From NCBI GenBank assembly GCA_040220135.1, contig JAVJTT010000013.1:432020-496019 (forward strand): a stretch of 64,000 nt of DNA. The letters are read 5' to 3'. The DNA comes from CAJXMH01 sp040220135. Lineage in GTDB: Bacteria > Bacteroidota > Bacteroidia > Flavobacteriales_E > Vicingaceae. This document shows positions 56,371 through 63,853 of the stretch, one piece after another. The notes under the pieces are model-generated. The model saw only the letters and a list, made by a program, of their open reading frames with translations. It was not told where the DNA came from and made no database searches. Position 1 is the first letter of the stretch, and every line of letters begins with the position of its first letter. The translations under genes were made by a program, and so were the position numbers.

Positions 56371-56651
56371 CGCTTTGAAATTCTAAGTTGTCATGTTCCG
56401 GTAATGTTCTTTAAGATACATAATGCCCAAGGCTGACTGTATGGTGTAGTTGTGGTTATGATAAAGATACTATTTCCCGCCACGGGGACGGACAGGCAGT
56501 TTAGCAGGTAGCAAAAATCGCTTTTCGGTTTTGTAAATTGTCAACCAAAACAAAATCCGCTAGCGGATTTTGCGACTTACAAATAGGGTAGAAGCTAGCG
56601 AAACTACCTTGCCCACAATGCACTATACAGCGTGTTGGCAAATCGTTTTTT
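56371..56651. repeat. attC-like palindromic intergenic repeat
   Basis: Outer arms 56425-56455 (GCCCAAGGCTGACTGTATGG...) and 56612-56639 (CCCACAATGCACTATACAGC, then GTGTTGGC) form an imperfect inverted repeat of about 28 bp with a 156-nt spacer. Inside are a perfect 22-bp palindrome at 56551-56572 (CAAAATCCGCT and AGCGGATTTTG) and a CCCGCC/CGGACGG word at 56476-56492 that recurs at 57677 and 59999. The layout, GCCAA...palindrome...TTGGGC on the minus strand just past the gene stop, resembles an integron attC site but does not fully fit its consensus. Confidence 0.55.
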
Positions 56652-57560
56652 TTAATATTTAGCTGCCTTTATCTTTTTTCCAAAAAGCATTTGTTGGTGC
56701 TCTTTAGACAATTCATTATCCCAACTAAGTAAATATTCTGTAAGTGGACTAATGGAAAGAGAATCAAGACTTCGATAAGGGAAAGCCATAATCTCATTTG
56801 GAAAATTTTTCATAACAAAATCCTTCTTTTTTCTAGCTTTTCTTTTTTTGTCAAATGGTGAAATGTATAAATCCAATGCTCCAAATAGATGTAAAAATTC
56901 ATGAGCTATAACCGATGGTTTTTTAAAGCTTACTACTGAATATTCAGGGTTTTGGTCACTTCCAATATGCAATGCTACAGATATTTCATCAGTGTAGTAG
57001 TTGTTAATGAAGTACATTAATGCAACATTATCAGTTTTATGAATATCTCTAATTCTTGCAATTAGTCTTTCTCTATCTTTAGGTTTTATCTTGGTTTTTG
57101 TAATCGTAGATGTGTCTGTTCCATATATCTGCAAAGCTTTTTTACCGACCTTATCAGCCCATCTATCTATATTTCTAATATTAACTCCTGTTGACGTAAA
57201 AAGACTTGCCGAAAGAGTTTTTCTCGGAAGGTTAGTCTCTATTGGTATTATTTTTTTTGAGTCTTGATGAAAATCTAATTCTATATCAAGGTTAATACCT
57301 CTTTCTTTCGCTTGTTTCTCAATCCAACATATAGCTTTATTTATCGAGTCTGTGGTTGATGAGATATCAAAAGTAGACCAAGGATTAGTATATCTTGAAT
57401 CAACAAAAATGGCGTACAATACTACTTTTTCAGTTAGTTTCTTGCACACATTATTATTTACAGTTGAGATATGGGCTTCGTTTCTATATTGACCATGAAA
57501 GATGTGACAAGCTGAAAAAAGGGAAACAAAAGAAAATAGAAATATTTTAAACCTGTTCAT
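56652..57560 (-). CDS. Metzincin-like zinc metalloprotease lipoprotein
   Basis: 302 aa. Signal peptide with the lipobox FSAC (C18). The zinc motif HEFLHLFGALD at 220-230 (H220, E221, H224, D230) is of the HExxHxxGxxD kind found in snapalysin-like metzincins, and NEIMAFPYRSL about 28 residues later could be the Met-turn. Catalytic activity is likely; the substrate is unknown. A single gene with long repeat-bearing gaps on both sides. A family assignment beyond metzincin-like is not claimed. Confidence 0.75.
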   Translation of the reverse strand: MNRFKIFLFSFVSLFSACHIFHGQYRNEAHISTVNNNVCKKLTEKVVLYAIFVDSRYTNPWSTFDISSTTDSINKAICWIEKQAKERGINLDIELDFHQDSKKIIPIETNLPRKTLSASLFTSTGVNIRNIDRWADKVGKKALQIYGTDTSTITKTKIKPKDRERLIARIRDIHKTDNVALMYFINNYYTDEISVALHIGSDQNPEYSVVSFKKPSVIAHEFLHLFGALDLYISPFDKKRKARKKKDFVMKNFPNEIMAFPYRSLDSLSISPLTEYLLSWDNELSKEHQQMLFGKKIKAAKY

Positions 57561-58028
57561 ATTTATTAAACGCTCTCAAGTATGTTTTATTTAGTTATTA
57601 ATGTTCGTTTAGATACATCCTTTACACATTTATAGATAAATGCTTTACACTAAATTAGTCTCTAAGCTTGTTGATGGCCCGCCTGGCTGTGGCGTTCGGA
57701 CGGCTTCTTTAATTCTTAATTCGTTTTCATTAATGCAGTCTAAAAGTACGTTTCTATAAAATACGCTCCATCCCTCTGCTGAGCTTATCGAGGTATTCCA
57801 TCACCAATTGCTAAGGTAAGGTGGATTCGATTCCCTTAAATAGCCGTTTTGTTAAATGCTAGCTTCAACAAATTTTGCTACTGAGACTGATTTTAGTTGG
57901 AAATGGGCAACTGCAATTAGCTAGAAAATAAACCACAAGAATAAAAGAAGAGCCTTTAAAAGGGCTTAAAGTGAGTTGTTTTTCAACAAAAATGAGAGTT
58001 GTGACAATTCAGCGCAAGCATGCATCAG
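57561..58028. other. Repeat-bearing intergenic stretch
   Basis: 468 nt, no gene seen. It holds copy 1 of a 112-bp repeat (57603-57715), then words (CTGAGCTTATCGAGG) of the hairpin repeat family. Just past the neighbouring lipoprotein stop, around 58022-58045, is ACTTGTGTTGTGTGTAGC, which is also found near the 60145 stop. Confidence 0.55.
57603..57715. repeat. 112-bp direct repeat, copy 1
   Basis: Begins GTTCGTTTAGATACATCC, contains two CTTTACAC words about 21 nt apart and ends with a GCCCGCC...CGGACGG hairpin (57677-57703). Clearly the same sequence family as 59923-60035, with small differences. Both lie directly upstream, on the minus strand, of the genes at 57560 and 59911. Confidence 0.75.
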
Positions 58029-58541
58029 CTACTTGTGTTGTGTGTAGCTTTTATTCTCTTTCGAACTATTTTGAACAATTTTTTTCTTTTCAGCTAAATA
58101 ATTAGCTTCTGAAATTGATTCAATCGAGTCTACATTTCCTTCTTTAGTAATGAAAACCTTACCATAATTAGGTAAATTAGTAGAGGTTTGCGTGAATGTA
58201 GGATCTATAAGAGGAGTTGCTTCAATAACAAACTTTTGCTCACCGTATATGTACGGAATCCACCAAAACTTGGAGTAAACAACTCCGTCCATTAATGCTA
58301 CGCAGCCAGGGATTGCATCAATAGTATTGGTAATCGCTTGGTCAACTTTAATCGTCCTCGTTGGTATAAAGATTATCAAGCTTGCCTTGTCTTCACCTAT
58401 CGCTTTTTCAGAAGACTTTTTTAACGAGCTTAACTTTTCAAGTTCTACACTTTTAGTTGATACAAGCGTAAAGTTAAATAGGTTTTGAGTGCATCCTGTG
58501 AGAATAAAACTCACAATCATAAAGAGGATAATTCTTTTCAT
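58029..58541 (-). CDS. Lipoprotein of unknown function
   Basis: 170 aa. Signal peptide with lipobox LTGC (C17). The C-terminal residues (NKSYTQHK) are encoded by the edge of an intergenic repeat (58022-58045), so the true stop in the ancestral gene may differ. No domain recognised; VALMDGVVYSKFWWIPYIYG is a notable hydrophobic, aromatic stretch. Its upstream gap carries the 178-bp IS110-related sequence. Confidence 0.75.
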   Translation of the reverse strand: MKRIILFMIVSFILTGCTQNLFNFTLVSTKSVELEKLSSLKKSSEKAIGEDKASLIIFIPTRTIKVDQAITNTIDAIPGCVALMDGVVYSKFWWIPYIYGEQKFVIEATPLIDPTFTQTSTNLPNYGKVFITKEGNVDSIESISEANYLAEKKKIVQNSSKENKSYTQHK

Positions 58542-58563
58542 AAATAATTTTCTATTTATTTAG

Positions 58564-58741
58564 TTCTGACTAACGTCAAGTTTTGTTATTGATTGCTAGA
58601 TAGTTAGTTGAGTTTTTGGTTTTCCTTTCATTGAATCAAAATTAGTCCTAAAATTTTGACTTTAGCAATAGAAATAAATAAGCTATTAAGAAATTGAAAA
58701 CTTTAACTCAAGTCAATTTTGGTAGGGCTTATGGGGGAATT
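58564..58741. mobile_element. 178-bp transposase-less IS110-related element
   Basis: Its left end (58564-58579, TTCTGACTAACGTCAA) is identical for 16 bp to the left end of the IS110 copy at 62137. Its right end (58658-58741) aligns over about 84 bp with 63769-63853, including AGGGCTTATGGGGGAATT. Inner inverted ends CTAACGTCAA (58570-58579) and TTTTGACTTTAG (58654-58665) match the IS110 pair. It lacks the transposase gene, so it is either a MITE-like derivative or a pre-insertion copy of a repeat targeted by the IS. Confidence 0.7.
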
Positions 58742-58792
58742 ACTCACAACCTTCTTGGCTATTAGTAGCGGCATCCTGCAGGGTGCTATTGC

Positions 58793-59911
58793 TTATAGTT
58801 TTTTGTTAGCCACTGGCATTTCTTTCACGTTATATTGGATATCTGTTATTTTTAGTTTTAACCAAGTCCATTTATCACTCTCCAATTTCCAACTTGCTTC
58901 GCACTCAATAGGTATTTTTATTCCATTCCGTTCTTCTGTTCTTGTTGCAATGACAGTCCATTCGGTTGGGTCTTCTGCATTAGAATCTTGATAACGCATT
59001 GCTACAAATTTTTTGAAGATTCCTTTTTCATCAAAGTGAAATACTCCCGAACCTTTTGCTCCTTTAAATTCCATAGTTGCTTTTGCTGAATTTTCACTTA
59101 AATGCTCCCACCTTATATATGGGCTTAAAGACGTTGAAGGAAACCAAGCTGTTTCTGCTAAATATCTCTGCAAAGTTGCTTGATTTACTTTTTCGTGATT
59201 TTTAGCATTAGCAACTGGAATAAGTGAAAGAAGTTTAATCGTCATTTCTCCTTTACCATCTTCAAATTTGTCTCTACCTACAACAGTCAATATTGAGTTC
59301 ATTTCAGTATTAATATTCCAATTAAAGGCAGGTGGTTGAACTGTAAAATATTGTTCTGCGATCCCATTGTTCCATTCTGGTTGTTCAGGTTTCATTTTTA
59401 GCTTTAATTCCTGTACTACATGAACATTAGAAACCGGACTTTTACCAACTGTACCACTATTAATTAGCCATCTTTGTACAATTGAGGGCAATCCCGAGAT
59501 AGTCTCTTTGGTAATCACTTTTTCACTTACAATCTCCGAGTTTTCAAATAGTTTATTCCTTTCTTCGGCAATCTTATTTTTAAAACTAAAGCTTGAATAT
59601 GCTATTATCAAAGGTACTAGAATGATAAGGTTGGCTAACGTACCAAATTTTGCGTCAGACCAATAATTAAAAATCAACACCTGCGAAATAATCACAGCCA
59701 AAAAACCGCTTAACCACCAATAGTCCGAATGAACAAGTATTACAATGATTGTAATAGCAAAAAGTAGAAATGTCAAGAACCAAAATATTCCGTAAGTCTT
59801 TGAAATTGGTTGTGAAATCGCATTAAATTCAGATATCCCAAATGCCTTGAAAAATCCAAATAAATGGATAATTCCGTGTATTCCTATCAAAATGATTAAA
59901 GCAATTCGCAT
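58793..59911 (-). CDS. DUF6920-like membrane protein
   Basis: 372 aa from ATG at 59911 (MRIALIILIGIHGIIHLFG); the frame runs upstream to 59950 but begins inside the repeat. Four membrane helices lie in the first 130 residues, then a soluble domain matching DUF6920/DUF6544 (VQRWLINSGTVGK, LQRYLAETAWFPSTSL, ECEASWKLESDKWTWLK). Function unknown; members sometimes occur near lipid or envelope genes. Its upstream flank is copy 2 of the 112-bp repeat. Confidence 0.8.
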   Translation of the reverse strand: MRIALIILIGIHGIIHLFGFFKAFGISEFNAISQPISKTYGIFWFLTFLLFAITIIVILVHSDYWWLSGFLAVIISQVLIFNYWSDAKFGTLANLIILVPLIIAYSSFSFKNKIAEERNKLFENSEIVSEKVITKETISGLPSIVQRWLINSGTVGKSPVSNVHVVQELKLKMKPEQPEWNNGIAEQYFTVQPPAFNWNINTEMNSILTVVGRDKFEDGKGEMTIKLLSLIPVANAKNHEKVNQATLQRYLAETAWFPSTSLSPYIRWEHLSENSAKATMEFKGAKGSGVFHFDEKGIFKKFVAMRYQDSNAEDPTEWTVIATRTEERNGIKIPIECEASWKLESDKWTWLKLKITDIQYNVKEMPVANKKL

Positions 59912-59922
59912 TGTTTTTTTGC

Positions 59923-60035
59923 TGTTCGTTAAGATACATCCTTTACACAAGTTATAGATACATGCTTTACACTAAATTAGTCTCTAACCTTGTTGATTGC
60001 CCGCCCGGCAAGCCGTTCGGACGGGTTTTTAATTT
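59923..60035. repeat. 112-bp direct repeat, copy 2
   Basis: Starts GTTCGTTAAGATACATCC and ends in GCCCGCCCGGC...CGGACGGG (59999-60024) followed by T5. The latter can act as a terminator-like hairpin. High similarity to 57603-57715. The same gap also has a perfect hairpin GCCAAATC (60050-60057) and GATTTGGC (60061-60068), and near the next gene's end the word ACCGTGTTGTGTGTAGGC (60127-60144). Confidence 0.75.
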
Positions 60036-60144
60036 ATACATTCTTAAAAGCCAAATCAACGATTTGGCGGTGTTTGTAAATAGAACTGAACTTTCGTAAA
60101 CCACTGAACGCCCTATTTGCTATATACCGTGTTGTGTGTAGGCT

Positions 60145-60975
60145 TTATTTTTTTAAATGTTCTCCGTTAATTGTGTTTCCCGTACTTACGCCCCATTCCT
60201 CACGATATTTTAATTCTTCAATAATTGGGTCGATATCTTTCTTCTCAATCTCAACTAAATCTAATACGGAAAATATACTGTCTCCAATTTCTGTCAATGT
60301 CAATTTATCAGGTATTACTTCGTTGTTTGTAACCATTAAAACTTGGTTTTTTAATATTCCGAAATTGACCAATTCGTACAAGTCTTGTAACAATAATTTG
60401 AGATTTACAGAAAAGTTAATAGTTGGATACCAACTGTAAACATCCCTCATTAAAACTAAATCTCTGTAATCGATAGACCTTCTTCCAATTAATGAAATTA
60501 GACAGAGTTTTCTATATGAAAAAGAATTTGACACCTCTAAAAGTTGGTTTACAGATTCTGCAGATATAGTCTTGTCAAAAACTGCTTTCTCAAATATTTT
60601 AGATATAAACTTGATCTTTTTTTCTTGGTATTGAGTAGAGCACTTAATTAGAGTGCCTTCAAATAATTCTTCAGCTTTACTTCGCTCAAATACAGCTTGG
60701 TCAAAAAAACCATCATCTCTAACAGTTTGCCCTTTGTTAATCCTACTGGCAATGCCGTCAAAAACAAAAGCTGTTGTTGCAGCCAATCGTAACTTCTGTC
60801 TATCCGAGAATTTTCTTTCTATTATTTCATTTAAGATTTGACCTGTAAGTACACCAAGAGTTCCACCTGCTATTGCACCTATTGGTCCGCCGATTAAACC
60901 TATTGCACCGCCTACTGCACCTGCAGAAATTTCACTTCCTTTTTGTAGAAAGGTTTTTAATTTGTCCTCGTCCAT
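60145..60975 (-). CDS. Unknown protein with glycine-rich hydrophobic N-terminus
   Basis: 276 aa. Near the N-terminus (about 17-50) there is a Gly/Ala/Ile-rich stretch (GAVGGAIGLIGGPIGAIAGG, then TLGVLTG) that looks like a glycine-zipper or membrane-inserting segment. The rest is mixed-charge and helical. No domain recognised. It starts 12 nt after its upstream partner (60988), so the two form a unit of unknown function; a membrane-acting effector is possible but unproven. Confidence 0.65.
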   Translation of the reverse strand: MDEDKLKTFLQKGSEISAGAVGGAIGLIGGPIGAIAGGTLGVLTGQILNEIIERKFSDRQKLRLAATTAFVFDGIASRINKGQTVRDDGFFDQAVFERSKAEELFEGTLIKCSTQYQEKKIKFISKIFEKAVFDKTISAESVNQLLEVSNSFSYRKLCLISLIGRRSIDYRDLVLMRDVYSWYPTINFSVNLKLLLQDLYELVNFGILKNQVLMVTNNEVIPDKLTLTEIGDSIFSVLDLVEIEKKDIDPIIEELKYREEWGVSTGNTINGEHLKK

Positions 60976-60987
60976 GTGCTTTGCGGT

Positions 60988-61386
60988 TTAAAGTAATTGA
61001 ATAGTAAATATTATACCCATAATAATTAAGTATATCATAATTAGCAATCCCAAACCCGCAGCTATAGTCGTAAAAATACTTTTATTTGATTTGGTTTTTT
61101 CTTTTACTAAAATTTCATTTTTAGATTTGTTTGTCAGCTCAATAAACTGTATATCAAGTTCGTCATTTAACCATTTTAATTCCCCTGATTGAAGGTTCAT
61201 TTTAGTGCCATCTATGTCAGATTTGCATACCTCTAAAAGTTCGACTGCAAATGATTTTAAACCATCCTTGTTTGCCTTGATACAAAACTCATGAGGTGTC
61301 CATTCCTCAAACCCGAAGTATGCTTTTTCAGTATCAATTGTCTGATAAAGTTTATCTCCAAATTGGTCAAGTTCATTTTTCGTCAT
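60988..61386 (-). CDS. Small C-terminally anchored protein, unknown
   Basis: 132 aa. About 100 soluble residues, then a basic patch (KTKSNKS) and one C-terminal membrane helix (IFTTIAAGLGLLIMIYLIIM). Topology is N-in/C-anchor-like. It is co-transcribed with the 276-aa gene (12-nt gap). No known family recognised. Confidence 0.65.
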   Translation of the reverse strand: MTKNELDQFGDKLYQTIDTEKAYFGFEEWTPHEFCIKANKDGLKSFAVELLEVCKSDIDGTKMNLQSGELKWLNDELDIQFIELTNKSKNEILVKEKTKSNKSIFTTIAAGLGLLIMIYLIIMGIIFTIQLL

Positions 61387-61411
61387 TTTTGTTTTGTTAG
61401 ATGCTTACACA

Positions 61412-61536
61412 CAACGGCCCTGGGTATGAGTAGGCGGGCTTTAAAAGCTACTTACCTGTCAGCCAAGACCAAATTTTGTTTAATGGATTATCATTTGATT
61501 TTGCACTGTCCGCCCGCTTACTTATACCCGATGTTG
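61412..61536. repeat. attC-like palindrome overlapping a gene end
   Basis: GGGTATGAGTAGGCGGGC (61422-61439) pairs with GCCCGCTTACTTATACCC (61512-61529) at 16 of 18 bases, and the outermost CAAC (61412-61415) pairs with GTTG (61533-61536). The 72-nt spacer includes the stop and C-terminal codons of the gene ending at 61448. The arms, the gene-end overlap and the CAAC/GTTG ends resemble integron attC geometry. Confidence 0.6.
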
Positions 61537-62128
61537 GCGGTAGTTTTTTTATTTTTTCAAGTCGTTCGATTTCACTTATATAGTCGTCATTTTCCACATA
61601 CTTTTTAAAGCAGTCTGGACAGATCGAGTGTCTTTGTGTTGAATAAAATTCGTTATCGTCTTGATTGCAGGAAATTACTGAATTGCAGATTTCACAATGT
61701 TCGTGTCCTTCGCAATTTGCGTACTCCTGATAAGTTGTGAGTTCATATTCAGCTTTGTCGATTCGTGCTTCTTGGACATTTTCGAGAACGTAATTGATTT
61801 CGGCTTCTGCTTCATTTTTAATTTTAACCCACGTGTCAAAGTCAGAAGTTGAATACTTGAGTCTAAATCCAATAGATTCAGCGAGCAAATTAGATTTCTC
61901 TGTCGAGTTATTCAGTTCTTTAGGAAAGAGTGTTATCCCGATAAAGTTCTGAAGGTGTAAAGTCAAAACCTTGTCTTTGATTTTGAAGTCAAAGTATTTG
62001 GAGTCCAAGTCTTCAACTTTGTCGATAAGTTCTGCTTTAAATTCCGTTGTCAACCTATCGGAAATCGATTTGAATAATCCACTTTCAGGTTTATTACTTA
62101 TCAATATTTCAGAGTAGAATTTTGTCAT
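61448..62128 (-). CDS. Unknown protein with zinc-finger-like C-terminus
   Basis: 226 aa. A mixed-charge N-terminal region, then a metal-binding-type cluster CEGHEHCEICNSVISC with a later CPDCFKKYVE (about 135-185) that looks like a zinc ribbon. The last 30 residues (TSGISKRADSAKSNDN) are encoded by the palindromic repeat, so the original gene end may lie earlier. No named family recognised. It starts just beyond the left end of the IS110 element. Confidence 0.65.
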   Translation of the reverse strand: MTKFYSEILISNKPESGLFKSISDRLTTEFKAELIDKVEDLDSKYFDFKIKDKVLTLHLQNFIGITLFPKELNNSTEKSNLLAESIGFRLKYSTSDFDTWVKIKNEAEAEINYVLENVQEARIDKAEYELTTYQEYANCEGHEHCEICNSVISCNQDDNEFYSTQRHSICPDCFKKYVENDDYISEIERLEKIKKLPPTSGISKRADSAKSNDNPLNKIWSWLTGK

Positions 62129-62168
62129 TTTTCAAATTCTGACTAACGTCAAAAAATAGTTTTGATTA

Positions 62169-63521
62169 TCAATTAGTTACAAATCCTAAATCTTGAGGAT
62201 TTAAATCAAATTTATTGATTTGATTTTTAATTCTTTTGACGAGTCCCCTTTTCCTTTTTTGATCAAGGAACAGATACTCAGTAGGAGGAGAGTAGGGAAC
62301 CGATTTGGTAATCATATTCCAAATGATGACGGCAAGCTTTCTTGCGGTTGCACTTACTGCCGCTGTTCTACCTTTTCGGTAAGCGATGCGCTTAAAAAAG
62401 TTGGATAGATGCGTGTCTTTCAAATTACCGATTGAATTTGCTGCCTGTCTTAAAGCAATTTTAAGTCGGTTGCTGCCTTTTGGTAATTTGTGGCTGAGTA
62501 CTTTACCACCTGATATTTTATTATTAGGAGCAAGCCTGAGCCAAGAAGTAAATTGCTTGGCGGTCTTGAACTTCTTAAAACCATCCGGTCCAATTTCACT
62601 CATGATGCTTAAGACCGTGGCATAGCTCATGCCTTCAATAGCCAGTAGATCAACCCCACCAAAATACTTGAAGGCAACTTGATTAAATCCTTTGATCTGC
62701 GGCGCATTTTTGTTGATTCTTTTGTAAGGTTTTTCAGAAGTCTTCATCTGTTTTCTTTCGGGGAATTGCTTGAGGTATTGCTTTACTAGTCGGTTAATTT
62801 CTTTGTCGCACCGAGCAATCTGTTTTTGGAAGAACTGATAAGCTTGGAACTCTTGTTTAAGGCCAAATAAGTAGTCTTGTCGATTGTTGCCTTGTAGCGC
62901 CTTGGCAATTTCCTCTTCCGACTTTCTGCAATTGTAATGACGGTGTTTGGCAAGTTCATTAGGATCAAGATTGCCTTTGCAGATTTCTTCGATGATGGTG
63001 AGTCCGGTTAATCCACAGATGTCTTTAACTACTACATCAAGTCTAAAGTTTAAGAGCTTGAGGAACTTCTGCATCTTATGGGAAGTAGAAGATGCCTGAT
63101 CAATTAGATTGGCTCTTTGTCTGCAATAAGTTCTTAAGATCTCAGTCTGTTCATCAGGTAAAAAGCTAGAAGAGAGCAATCCAAGGGCATGTAGCTTTTG
63201 GATCCATCGGGCGTCTTTTACATCAGTTTTTTTACCCTTGGCATGCTTGGTAAACTTGCCATTACAGAGTACTACTTCAAAGTTGAATTTAACGAGCTCA
63301 GCAAACAGATTTTGCCAATAATCACCAGTCGATTCTAAGGCAACCGAAGTAACCCCATAACTTTTAAGGTGCTTGCAAATAGCAGTTAAATCCTTGGCAT
63401 AAACGCCAAATTCTTGCACATCGTCTAAGCTTTGGCCTACGGCCACAAAGTGCGAACGGCTGCCAACATCAATACCTGCAGCATTGGGATTGATGATCTC
63501 CATTTCCATTTTCTTTTTCAT
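62169..63521 (-). CDS. IS110 family transposase (DEDD/Tnp20)
   Basis: 450 aa. The N-terminal RuvC-like DEDD domain has D18 (AGIDVGSRSHF), E63 (VALESTGDYW), D100 and D103 (KKTDVKDARW). The C-terminal Transposase_20 domain contains MSYATVLSIMSEIGPDGF, SWLRLAPNN, and the likely nucleophile S337 (KISGGK). These proteins work with an RNA encoded at the element's end in the IS110 group. The gene looks intact. Alternative starts are ATG at 63509 and 63503. Confidence 0.96.
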   Translation of the reverse strand: MKKKMEMEIINPNAAGIDVGSRSHFVAVGQSLDDVQEFGVYAKDLTAICKHLKSYGVTSVALESTGDYWQNLFAELVKFNFEVVLCNGKFTKHAKGKKTDVKDARWIQKLHALGLLSSSFLPDEQTEILRTYCRQRANLIDQASSTSHKMQKFLKLLNFRLDVVVKDICGLTGLTIIEEICKGNLDPNELAKHRHYNCRKSEEEIAKALQGNNRQDYLFGLKQEFQAYQFFQKQIARCDKEINRLVKQYLKQFPERKQMKTSEKPYKRINKNAPQIKGFNQVAFKYFGGVDLLAIEGMSYATVLSIMSEIGPDGFKKFKTAKQFTSWLRLAPNNKISGGKVLSHKLPKGSNRLKIALRQAANSIGNLKDTHLSNFFKRIAYRKGRTAAVSATARKLAVIIWNMITKSVPYSPPTEYLFLDQKRKRGLVKRIKNQINKFDLNPQDLGFVTN

Positions 63522-63524
63522 GCT

Positions 63525-63762
63525 TAAAAAGATTAAGAGTTAATAAAAAATGACTCTCAGGAAATGTATCTTTGAATTGAACATTATTCTGAACGGGCTT
63601 GTCAGAGAGTCGACAGCACCACTGAAATAATCAACTGAGTCCCGATCCTAAGTCGGGACTCTTTACATTTCAACCAGAATTACGCACGGGCTATATTTCA
63701 AGCACCATTTTAAAAATCGGCCTTGCCGAGAGTCAGACCGAAGGTCGAAAATCTTCTTGAAT
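63525..63762 (-). ncRNA. Putative bridge-RNA region of IS110
   Basis: Noncoding stretch upstream of the transposase with strong structure: a perfect 9-bp hairpin GAGTCCCGA (63638-63646) and TCGGGACTC (63654-63662), plus a pair GACTCTC (about 63552) and GAGAGTC (about 63606). IS110-group elements encode their bridge RNA here. The RNA boundaries and binding loops cannot be fixed by eye. Confidence 0.35.
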
Positions 63763-63853
63763 TTTTTTGACGTTAGCGATAGAAATTAATAAGCTCTTTA
63801 AAAATTGAAAACTTCAATTTGGGTCAATTTTGGTAGGGCTTATGGGGGGAATT

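Larger units (their letters stand above)
62137..63853 (-). mobile_element. IS110-family insertion sequence
   Basis: About 1.7 kb carrying one transposase gene. A perfect 14-bp inverted pair brackets it: CTAACGTCAAAAAA (62143-62156) and TTTTTTGACGTTAG (63763-63776). Beyond the right one lies an 80-bp stretch shared with 58658-58741, so the true right end is probably near 63853. The exact tips are inferred from the comparison with that copy. There is no target duplication to see, as expected for IS110 elements. The 5' noncoding end (63522-63776) is long; the 3' end is short. Confidence 0.75.
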
